Assembly (NCBI GenBank): GCA_902618535.1
Contig: CACNAV010000003.1
Location: forward strand, 1-64,000
DNA from: an uncultured Alphaproteobacteria bacterium
GTDB taxonomy: Bacteria; Pseudomonadota; Alphaproteobacteria; Methylaequorales; Methylaequoraceae
DNA: 64,000 nucleotides
Direction of reading: 5' to 3'
This document shows positions 29,866-36,515 of this stretch, one piece after another (positions within the stretch are counted from its first letter, which is position 1; each line of letters begins with the position of its first letter). Under the pieces are notes generated by a model. The model was given only the letters and a program-made list of their open reading frames with translations, had not been told where the DNA came from and made no database searches. The position numbers and the translations under genes are program-made.

Positions 29866-30702
29866 TTATCTCATTTGATAACAATCTAATTCTTTATCAT
29901 TGTCAATTACCTGCTTTTGGGAAAAATTTATGTAAAACTCAAGTGGTTCGTTTTTGTCAACAATATTTCCACCCTTAACAAGAAAAGTATTTTCCCCACT
30001 TTTTTTTTGTATTGACTTAACAATCATTGCTTCGAATACAATGCCCGGAACAATTTTTGTCATGGGAGAATCCTCATACAAATGTTCTCCATCAGTCGCA
30101 TATACAGATTCTGAAAAAATAGTCTTTCCTGGCGTTTCTATAACTTCGCCGCATTTTAATCTAATCATAGAATTTCTTTTTTCATACTTATCAAAAGCAT
30201 TTGTTGATTCGTTTCTTACAACTTGTTGTTTCTGAGCAGGAACCCTAACTTGTGGATTTGAAGTTTGTCTTTTTGTAGTGATACTTTTATTTTCATTCAT
30301 TGCATATTTGCAATATTTTTTCAATCTTAATTCTGGATTACCAAACGGTTCCATCTTTGTATTGGGATTGCCTTTTTGTGATTCGAGCAGTTTCGTACTC
30401 TCATGATCACTAAATACATCGATTTGCAAGGGTTTTCCAATCATTTTGTCACAATCACCCATAAATTTTGTTTTAAATGCCCCAACATTTACACCATTCA
30501 CATTTGCAATTTTTTTTGGAACATGTTTTTCAGTGAAATAAATTAAATTTTCCTCTTTAACTATAGAATTAACATCAATGTACATATCAAATCTGCTTTT
30601 AAACAATTCAGAATCTGCTTCTAACACATGTGACCAATTTTCTTTTGATAAAAGATTAGAGAAAATAAGTAGGTTGAATAAAACAAAAATAGATTTATAC
30701 AT
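29866..30702 (-). CDS. Exported protein of unknown function, cargo of the mini-element
   Basis: A 278-residue protein with a signal peptide (about 1-19, hydrophobic core IFVLFNLLIFSNLL). Residues 20-130 resemble the layout of surface-adhesin E-like domains: an early tryptophan (NWSHVL), then YIDVNSIVKEENLIYFTEK and paired cysteines (GDCDK, KKYCKYA). A linker rich in glutamine, asparagine and serine (about 140-170) joins a second part with RLKCGEVIETPG and a final DCYQMR. Four cysteines suggest disulphides. I recognise no enzyme motif. It is the only gene between the two 84-bp repeats, read toward ssrA, so it is the probable cargo. Confidence 0.65.
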   Translation of the reverse strand: MYKSIFVLFNLLIFSNLLSKENWSHVLEADSELFKSRFDMYIDVNSIVKEENLIYFTEKHVPKKIANVNGVNVGAFKTKFMGDCDKMIGKPLQIDVFSDHESTKLLESQKGNPNTKMEPFGNPELRLKKYCKYAMNENKSITTKRQTSNPQVRVPAQKQQVVRNESTNAFDKYEKRNSMIRLKCGEVIETPGKTIFSESVYATDGEHLYEDSPMTKIVPGIVFEAMIVKSIQKKSGENTFLVKGGNIVDKNEPLEFYINFSQKQVIDNDKELDCYQMR

Positions 30703-30784
30703 ATTTTATCTTAATAATTGTTCACTCTAAATTGCAATAAAAAAAATAGTCTGTGCAGAAGTCGTGCATAAAATAGACCTAATC

Positions 30785-30810
30785 TGCACACACTTTTGCA
30801 CACACTTTTT
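30785..30810 (+). repeat. Two tandem TGCACACACTTT repeats (right arm)
   Basis: TGCACACAC starts at 30785 and 30797 with a 12-base period, in the same orientation as the left-arm copies. Between 30750 and 30780 are weaker related pieces (CTGTGCAG, CGTGCATAAA). The block ends 44 bases before the right 84-bp repeat, so arm-like repeats lie inside both ends of the element. Confidence 0.75.
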
Positions 30811-30854
30811 AATAAACACCTAGAAACAAAGGGTCTTAAGACATTTACCGAGAC

Positions 30855-30938
30855 ACAGAAGTCTCATCGGCAAGGGGGGGCAATTGTTCCCCCTTGTTTG
30901 TTTTAGGGAAACTCACAAAGGGTTTCAGAGGATTCACT
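30855..30938 (+). repeat. Right copy of the 84-bp direct repeat (attR-like)
   Basis: It is identical to 29664-29747 at 82 of 84 positions, including the hairpin AAGGGGG/CCCCCTT and its T-rich tail. It carries only the last ~17 bases of the tmRNA coding piece, so it cannot make a second tmRNA. Confidence 0.9.
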
Positions 30939-31119
30939 TTTCATAAATAAAGGAAAATGAAACGAGTTAAAGTGCAGACACTAATGTGTATTCGATATTT
31001 GTTAAATGCAACTGCAGAAAACTCCAATACAATAAAAACAATTAATAGAAATAAAATTTTTTCAAAACATACTTAAAAAAGCAAAGGGTATATTGGTATA
31101 AAATTTGCTCCTTTAATTC
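30939..31119. other. Non-coding stretch right of attR with a degenerate arm-like motif
   Basis: I see no gene here. The first ~45 bases resemble the sequence after the left repeat: a shared ATAA-GG-AAA pattern, then TGCAGACACT at 30973, 35 bases from the repeat end. On the left, TGCACACACT starts 36 bases from the repeat end. This may be a decayed end of an older element that used the same site. The rest is AT-rich and leads into the FliB-like gene. Confidence 0.4.
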
Positions 31120-32283
31120 ATGTATAAAACATCCTATTACGATGATTTTAAATGTATTGGATCAGAATGTCCTAATTCATGTTGCGTAGGTTGGGAAATA
31201 GACCTAGATATTAACACTTTCCAAAAATATAGAGACTTGCATGATAGTAATATAAACAAATGCATGTCTATAAATCAGAAACCAACATATGACAAATTCG
31301 CAAAAATTAAAAATGTCAACGATCAGCGATGTTCTTTTCTAGACAAAAATAATCTTTGTAATATTCAAAAAAAATATTCAGAAAAACTTCTATCTCCAAC
31401 ATGTTCAAATTTTCCAAGGCGAAAAGTTGATTATGGGTCTGAACAATTGTCATCATGTTTACTAAGTTGTCCTGAAGTATCGAGAATTTTTTTTGCAGAC
31501 AATGAACAATTTAAAATCATTGATAATGAGAAAAAATTAGTTGATACCAATTTAAAGATTATTCCCAACGAGTTTAGAAACAATCTCTATGCAGTTTCCG
31601 GAGAAAGAATCTTTAATTTCCTTTATAAGTTGTATAACAGAAATGATATATCTTTAGAAAAATGTTTGATGATCACAAATCAAATTATTAATGAATTTTC
31701 TAAAAAAAAAATAGAACCTCATAAACTGAATGAAGTTTTTAAGTATATTAAAAGTTTTTTTTTAAATAATAAAATTGAAAAAAAAATAGATACAGAATTG
31801 CAACTAGAATTCTTAAAGAAATTTTTTAGATGTTTTCTAAAAAAGAAAATTAATAATAAACTTAGTGAGTTAATTGACCAACTCTATACAGATTATTTTT
31901 TAAATACAGACATAAAAAAAATTAAATTATTATACGAAAAAAATAAATTACATAATTTCAACCAATTTATTTTAAAGCATCCAAATCTATTCAAAAAATT
32001 TTTTATACATGAATTCTTCGGTAAAACTCAGTTACTCACTAATGAAGATATTGACTCTAAAGACGGTTTTTATTTAATTTTTTTTATAGCATTGGTTACT
32101 AAACTAATCACAATTTTAAATACTTTATATAAAGACAAAATAATTGTTGAGGATTTTATAGAAATTATTTCTTTGATATCTAGATATTATGGTGGAAAAG
32201 ATAGTCTTGATATGGAAGAAAAAGAATTAGTTTATAAAGATAATAAAACCTTTGCGAATCTTTTTAATTTATTTTTTGGTTAA
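31120..32283 (+). CDS. FliB-family protein (flagellin lysine methylase-like)
   Basis: A 387-residue protein with the FliB-family cysteine-rich start: CIGSECPNSCCVGWEIDLD at residues 12-30, then RCSFLDKNNLCNIQ and SPTCSNFPRRK at about 70-100. The cysteine pattern CxxxxCxxxCCxGW suggests a metal or Fe-S site. Salmonella FliB methylates flagellin lysines. No flagellar gene occurs in the window and the C-terminal 250 residues are lysine-rich and divergent, so the substrate is open. It stands alone on the plus strand just right of the ssrA mini-element, consistent with an acquired gene. Confidence 0.75.
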   Translation: MYKTSYYDDFKCIGSECPNSCCVGWEIDLDINTFQKYRDLHDSNINKCMSINQKPTYDKFAKIKNVNDQRCSFLDKNNLCNIQKKYSEKLLSPTCSNFPRRKVDYGSEQLSSCLLSCPEVSRIFFADNEQFKIIDNEKKLVDTNLKIIPNEFRNNLYAVSGERIFNFLYKLYNRNDISLEKCLMITNQIINEFSKKKIEPHKLNEVFKYIKSFFLNNKIEKKIDTELQLEFLKKFFRCFLKKKINNKLSELIDQLYTDYFLNTDIKKIKLLYEKNKLHNFNQFILKHPNLFKKFFIHEFFGKTQLLTNEDIDSKDGFYLIFFIALVTKLITILNTLYKDKIIVEDFIEIISLISRYYGGKDSLDMEEKELVYKDNKTFANLFNLFFG

Positions 32284-32310
32284 ATAATCACATAGAATAA
32301 TGTGTTCTTA

Positions 32311-32592
32311 TTAAATACCAAACGATGAGAAGATAAAATTTCCTGTTACCATTAATGTTAAAAAAAATACAATACAGTAAAGTAAACCAAAGAAAATGAT
32401 ATAAACTCCTCCCAGTAAAACACGAACTAAAGAAGCTAATGAATTTCCCAGAAACTCTATTTCAAGACTCATTAGAAACGGATTTACTTTGGATTTCGTT
32501 TTTTTATTCAACCAATAAACAGGGTAAGTACATATCCATAAAATTGGTACATATAAAAAAATATATAATGCTGTAATACCTAACAAATCCAT
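32311..32592 (-). CDS. Small membrane protein, unknown
   Basis: A 93-residue protein with hydrophobic segments at about 5-24 and 58-88 (LVRVLLGGVYIIFFGLLYCIVFFLTLMV), separated by a lysine-rich loop NKKTKSKVNPF. I recognise no family. It converges on the FliB-like gene and lies 37 bases after the start of the 134-residue lipoprotein gene's downstream end, so the two could share a transcript. Confidence 0.5.
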   Translation of the reverse strand: MDLLGITALYIFLYVPILWICTYPVYWLNKKTKSKVNPFLMSLEIEFLGNSLASLVRVLLGGVYIIFFGLLYCIVFFLTLMVTGNFIFSSFGI

Positions 32593-32629
32593 TATAATTA
32601 CAAATATTTATTGTAACAAAAAAAAAATT

Positions 32630-33034
32630 TTAATAACAAAAGCTTGACCTTGAAAAGTAACAGGAAGGAATTCCTCTCATATAAAAATCGTTAGAGTAAT
32701 GTTGATAATGTGAAAAAAACATTTTTTTTGTTGCATTATGCCTTAATTCTTCCGAATCTATTATATTAAGATATCTAAACATTGCCTCATTTTCGGTTAT
32801 TTCATTGTTATCTACCATGATTTTAAGTCTTTTCATAATATTTACAAATCTGCTATTCTCATTTGAACAATTTGAAAGTTCTTTGCAATCCCTCTCAATT
32901 TCTTTAATTGCACATGAAGAAAGGTTGGTAAAATTAGTGGATTTTTTTTCGCAATCCACAAAATAACTGTGAGGAAATTTGCTTGACGCACACGATGTTA
33001 AAATAAGTAAACAAAGGGTAAAAAAAAGGTTCAT
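32630..33034 (-). CDS. Putative lipoprotein, unknown
   Basis: A 134-residue protein with a lipobox LLILTSC ending at about Cys15, followed by ASSK, which predicts a lipid-anchored protein. The mature part is helical and charged and holds five or six further cysteines (VDCEKK, SSCAIKE, RDCKELSNCSN, IPSCYFSRSSFCY), which suggests disulphides. No family is recognised. It diverges from cspA across 233 bases. Confidence 0.55.
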   Translation of the reverse strand: MNLFFTLCLLILTSCASSKFPHSYFVDCEKKSTNFTNLSSCAIKEIERDCKELSNCSNENSRFVNIMKRLKIMVDNNEITENEAMFRYLNIIDSEELRHNATKKMFFSHYQHYSNDFYMRGIPSCYFSRSSFCY

Positions 33035-33137
33035 GTATTACAGATAATCAAAATATACAATAAGTTAAGTTTTTTATAATTATTTATCAATCTAGCTTAT
33101 AAATTCTATTGTATTGTCTTAATAATATTTTTTTTGA

Positions 33138-33167
33138 TTGCTTAGAATTATAAGTTTTTGTTATACT
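33138..33167 (+). promoter_or_regulatory. Probable promoter of cspA
   Basis: TTGCTT at 33138-33143 and TATACT at 33162-33167, with an 18-base spacer. This would give a transcript start near 33174 and a 5' leader of about 90 bases, as is common for cold-shock genes whose leaders fold in a temperature-dependent way. I did not find a clear cold-box consensus. Confidence 0.45.
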
Positions 33168-33267
33168 CTTAAAATCATTGAGATTTAGTTGATATTTTGA
33201 TTTTTAGTTACAATATTCTATTTTATGTCAGTGTTAATGTCACTATTAAATATGAAGAAAGAATAAT

Positions 33268-33474
33268 ATGAAGACAGGAAAAGTTAAATGGTTTAGTTCT
33301 ACCAAGGGTTATGGATTCATCACCCCTGATGAAGGCGAAAAAGACGTTTTCGTTCACTACACTGCTCTCGAAAAATCTGGTGTTAGTTCTTTATCTGAAG
33401 GTCAGAAGCTAAGCTACGAGATTGAAGAGAACAACGGTAAGTTCTCAGCTGTTAATTTAAAATTATCTGAATAA
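33268..33474 (+). CDS. cspA: Cold shock protein (CspA family)
   Basis: A 68-residue single cold-shock domain. It begins [20 protein letters not shown]; the RNP1-type motif is KGYGFITP at 13-20 and the RNP2-type motif is VFVHYTAL at about 27-34. It binds single-stranded RNA and DNA and acts as an RNA chaperone. Codon use is less AT-rich than its neighbours, suggesting high expression. It is a single gene with a leader of about 90 bases, converging on the outer-membrane protein gene with a 7-base gap. Confidence 0.95.
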   Translation: MKTGKVKWFSSTKGYGFITPDEGEKDVFVHYTALEKSGVSSLSEGQKLSYEIEENNGKFSAVNLKLSE

Positions 33475-33481
33475 CTAAACC

Positions 33482-34504
33482 TTAGTACTGCCAGCCTAGA
33501 ATAAAACTGAAACTATCAGCCATCTGGATGCCCTTATAGTCTCTGTAAATAGGAATTAAAAGTTCTAAAGCAAATCTGTTATTTTTAAAATAAATACCAT
33601 TATTAACAAAATTAAACCCTAAACCAAGGTTTACTTTGTTAAAACCCTGGTTTTTTGAATCCATTGCAGGACTCATTCTTTTATTCATTTCATTATCAAA
33701 TCCCTCCATTTCTCCCTTGTATTGATAGTTAATCTTCAGAGAGCCACTTAAATATTGAAAAAATCTGTACGAAACCCAAAGGTTCAAACCAAAATCTTTC
33801 CCGTATCTATAACCATAGTCATTTTTGTTAGAAACTGGTAATTTGAAAAAAAGCTGTTCTCCTACTTTAAATTTCCCAAATTCATTGAGATTATTAATTA
33901 AAAAAAAAGCATCAAAAGTACCTGTTCCATTTTGCATTGCGTATCCAAGTCTTGCATCACTTGACATTGGAGTCACGTCTCTTTTGTTAATATCACCAGT
34001 TGGAATACTCATACCTAAGCCAACGTGGTTTTTCCATTTTTTGATATCTTGAATCCTGGAAAGTACAGTTAATCTCATATCACCGAATCCAGAGGAATTG
34101 ACATCGAACTTTCTTCCTCCAGCCATTGGCATTCTTTGAATTGTCATTTCTTTATTATGATAGCTACCCATTAACATTAACGTAATGTAATCGGATGGAG
34201 CATACATTGCTCCAAACATATGCATATCCATTGACATTGAGTCAGGGGCGTTCATATAGGTTCCAGAACTATTGCTCGCACCATTAGGTGATGACATTGT
34301 ATGAACTTTGCTGATTTTATTATTGCCCTGAAACAGATTCTTCATTTCCATCTTCATTAAGCGATATGAAAACATATACTCATTTTTTTTATGAATATGA
34401 TCACCCATAATAGATATTGGACCATGAGAATCAGCAAATATTTTTTCGTGTGCTAATAAGCTTTTTAAATTAATGCTAAAAATTATGATTAATAGAATAA
34501 TCAT
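33482..34504 (-). CDS. Outer-membrane beta-barrel protein, metal-associated family
   Basis: A 340-residue protein with a signal peptide (to about residue 18). An N-terminal region rich in His and Met has GPISIMGDHIHKKNEYMFSYR and DSMSMDMHMFGAMYAPSDY, then alternating beta-strand segments (GFGDMRLTVLSRI, GLGMSIPTGDINKRD) and a terminal aromatic residue (ILGWQY), as expected for an outer-membrane barrel. Relatives with the GDHMHK start often sit beside metal-resistance or TonB-receptor genes. The function is not established; a metal- or small-molecule pore is inferred. It lies 38 bases downstream of a small cysteine-containing exported protein gene. Confidence 0.65.
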   Translation of the reverse strand: MIILLIIIFSINLKSLLAHEKIFADSHGPISIMGDHIHKKNEYMFSYRLMKMEMKNLFQGNNKISKVHTMSSPNGASNSSGTYMNAPDSMSMDMHMFGAMYAPSDYITLMLMGSYHNKEMTIQRMPMAGGRKFDVNSSGFGDMRLTVLSRIQDIKKWKNHVGLGMSIPTGDINKRDVTPMSSDARLGYAMQNGTGTFDAFFLINNLNEFGKFKVGEQLFFKLPVSNKNDYGYRYGKDFGLNLWVSYRFFQYLSGSLKINYQYKGEMEGFDNEMNKRMSPAMDSKNQGFNKVNLGLGFNFVNNGIYFKNNRFALELLIPIYRDYKGIQMADSFSFILGWQY

Positions 34505-34542
34505 TTAAACCTCCTTATTTGTTTAAAATTATTGTTTTTGGA

Positions 34543-34839
34543 TCAGGAAAAAAAAGGAGGGGAATTTGTACGCGGAAAAATTTCTAAATTGAAATTAATA
34601 TTACTTATATGAAGTTTTATACTTAGCTTTGGTATACTGTCTAAATCATTTTTTTCAGAGGTCAGTAGGTTATTATCAATTAAGCCCTCAGAAAAACAAT
34701 GAAAATCACATTTTAAGTTACGTTCTGATTCTTGTTCTTGTGAACAAATATTAGTGTCATAATTATGTTCAAAAGCGCCGGCAGTAGCTATTTCTATTGT
34801 TAACAAATAGATTAAACTCAGGACTATTCTAAATAACAT
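34543..34839 (-). CDS. Small exported Cys-containing protein, DUF2946-like
   Basis: A 98-residue protein with a signal peptide (about 1-20, ending ATAGA). The mature part has three cysteines in C-x12-C-x3-C spacing (NICSQ to KCDFHCFSEG) and ends in PRTNSPPFFS. A short exported protein with a CxxHC-type motif and an RxPP end resembles DUF2946-type proteins found next to metal-linked outer-membrane proteins; the match is weak. It is probably co-transcribed with the 340-residue barrel protein gene downstream. Confidence 0.45.
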   Translation of the reverse strand: MLFRIVLSLIYLLTIEIATAGAFEHNYDTNICSQEQESERNLKCDFHCFSEGLIDNNLLTSEKNDLDSIPKLSIKLHISNINFNLEIFPRTNSPPFFS

Positions 34840-34891
34840 ATAACGTCAATAACACAAATTTGTTTTAGATTCATCCATATATTTTTTAAAC

Positions 34892-35746
34892 TTATTTGAT
34901 TAATTTGTTTAGTACTATTTTTGGTTTTGTGTAAAGATCTATTATTTTATCGAATTGTTTGTCCATAGAAAACCTACAATCTTCTTTTGGAATAGCCAAA
35001 GTATTAAGTGTCGCAAGTTCTCCAAAATAATTATTATTATTTATAAAATAATTAGATTCGTTAAACATATTTGAATACGCCCAGTATGCATTGTAATCAT
35101 TTTCAAGTAAAAATTTGTTTATTTCGTTGGGATAAAATTGGTGATTTTCAATCCACAAAATTGGTCTAAATTTTTTTAAAAAATTTTTACCTCCTGTTAA
35201 AATATCTAATTCCATTAACTCTACATCTATTTTTATAAAGTTACATTTTTCAATTTCCATAAATTCATTTAGATTTGTTATTTTTACCTTATACTTTTTA
35301 TTTTTAATATTTTTTGTGAACGGACTACTGTCATATTTAAAGCTTACACCACCAAAATTTCCAACCTTCGAATAATCAATTTCATTTAATTCTAATTCTT
35401 CTTTTTTTTTACCCATTCCAACATTGAAAATCTTTACATTTTTAAGTTTATTTTTATTTACATTGTCTTGTAAAAGATCATAAATTACTTTTTGTGGTTC
35501 AAAAGCATATACTTGACCCAACTCTCCAACTTTTTTAGCAAATGGAACTGTAAAAGCACCAATATTTGAATCAATGTCAAAAACCACATCATCTTTCATA
35601 ATAAACTTTGACATTAATGATAGCTCAATTTCTGAAAACTCACCGTATTCCCTTAGTGAAAGGCCTATGTATTTATCAAAGTGACAAAAACTGAAGACTC
35701 AGTGCTTTGCTTTTACTTCACCAATATGTTTTTCAACAGTATCCAT
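34892..35746 (-). pseudogene. FkbM-family methyltransferase gene interrupted by in-frame TGA
   Basis: A frame starting ATG at 35746 reads MDTVEKHIGEVKAKH, meets TGA at 35701-35699, then continues in the same frame as VFSFCHFDKYIGLSLREYGEFSEIEL into the FkbM domain. YIGxSLxxYGExSE is a family hallmark, so the reading frame before and after the stop belongs to one ancestral gene. A start at ATG 35614 gives 240 residues but loses that region. Motif I reads FDIDSNIGAF (usual DVGANIGAF) and the second motif KIDVELMELDIL (usual KIDVEGxExxxL), so key glycines are gone. TGA is a normal stop in neighbouring genes. I infer a decaying gene; a sequencing error at one base cannot be excluded. Confidence 0.65.
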
Positions 35747-35809
35747 GGATGTTTATTTTGCAAACACCATGCCTATTCAAATTATTCATTTTTTTTGTAG
35801 TTAAGTAGT

Positions 35810-36343
35810 TTACTTAAGATGTTTTTCGTAAAAAAATTTACCATTTCGATAAATGTCAACTCTCTCTACTTCCCCATTTTCATCATAATAAGTCCAATTA
35901 GTGCTAGGTTTATCATTTTTATAAGTTACTTCTGATCTTATTTGCCCATTTTTGTGAAACATCTGGAATAAACCATCTTTTATTTTACCATCTATGTAAC
36001 TTAATTTCCAATATATTGAACCATCATCGTGAAACTCAAACCAATCACCAGTCTTTTTTCCTTCAAAAAACTGTCCTTTCATTGATATTTCACCATTTTC
36101 ATGGAATGTTTTAAAGTCACCGTGTTGTTTACCGTCTTTAAAATGGTCAATTAGAGAAACAGAACCTGATTCATGAAAGTTTTTCAAGATTCCAGTAAAT
36201 GGTTTTTTATTTGTCTTACTATAAAAAGTATTTCCTCTTTTTATTAATTCACTCCAGGAATTGACTTCGACATTTGAAAATCCGGAAATAGAAATTAAAA
36301 AAACTATGAAAAAAATACTTAAATTTATTTTATTAACAATCAT
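35810..36343 (-). CDS. Exported MORN-repeat (YwqK-like) protein
   Basis: A 177-residue protein with a signal peptide or N-terminal anchor (about 8-24). It has five or six tandem repeats of about 22 residues of the type FHENGEISMKGQFFEGKKTG and FHKNGQIRSEVTYKNDKPS, which fits the MORN-like antitoxin/YwqK repeat family. These form beta-hairpin arrays with unclear targets. Database entries often call them antitoxin components, but no toxin gene is visible here. Its ATG overlaps the stop of a 24-codon membrane peptide (TAATG), implying coupled translation. Confidence 0.65.
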   Translation of the reverse strand: MIVNKINLSIFFIVFLISISGFSNVEVNSWSELIKRGNTFYSKTNKKPFTGILKNFHESGSVSLIDHFKDGKQHGDFKTFHENGEISMKGQFFEGKKTGDWFEFHDDGSIYWKLSYIDGKIKDGLFQMFHKNGQIRSEVTYKNDKPSTNWTYYDENGEVERVDIYRNGKFFYEKHLK

Positions 36344-36417
36344 TATTTTAACTTTTTATAAAGTACAAAAACAAGAAGCCACATGCCTGCTACGACTAAA
36401 ATTTCAATTAATGTCAT
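36343..36417 (-). CDS. 24-residue single-span membrane peptide coupled to the MORN gene
   Basis: ATG at 36417 opens 24 codons ending in TAA at 36345-36343. The product starts MTLIEILVVAGMWLLVF and ends KKLK: one membrane helix with a basic tail, in the style of tiny bacterial subunit peptides. Its TAA overlaps the ATG of the downstream MORN-repeat gene by one base, a common arrangement for translational re-initiation. The coupling is the main support for coding status; no family is recognised. Confidence 0.45.
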   Translation of the reverse strand: MTLIEILVVAGMWLLVFVLYKKLK

Positions 36418-36515
36418 TCTAGTATAGTAACTTAAAATTTATATAAGACAATATTTAGAGAAAACAAAAAAGAAATCCTAAACCAGACAAATTTACTTAA
36501 AAGAATGCTTTTTTA

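Larger units (their letters stand above)
29664..30938. mobile_element. Putative non-autonomous ssrA-targeting integrative mini-element
   Basis: The element is bounded by the two 84-bp repeats and is 1191 bases from repeat start to repeat start. Just inside each end lie tandem TGCACACACTT repeats (29783-29815 and 30785-30810), in the place where integrases bind arm-type sites. The only gene is a leftward 278-codon exported-protein gene. There is no integrase, excisionase or replication gene. I infer an element mobilised in trans, or the remnant of a larger island; a simple segmental duplication is the alternative. Confidence 0.5.

Noticed and set aside
30855-30938. A second tmRNA gene
   Set aside because: Only the last ~17 bases of the coding piece and the terminator are repeated. 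There is no acceptor stem, CCA or tag frame.
35699-35701. Selenocysteine or UGA recoding at the in-frame TGA of the FkbM gene
   Set aside because: No SECIS-like hairpin is visible after it, the position is not a cysteine in relatives, and TGA ends neighbouring genes such as ftsI and murC in the normal way.
35810-36343. A classical toxin-antitoxin module at the MORN-repeat gene
   Set aside because: The protein has a signal or anchor segment and no known toxin family lies beside it; the antitoxin label of the family is only a database habit.
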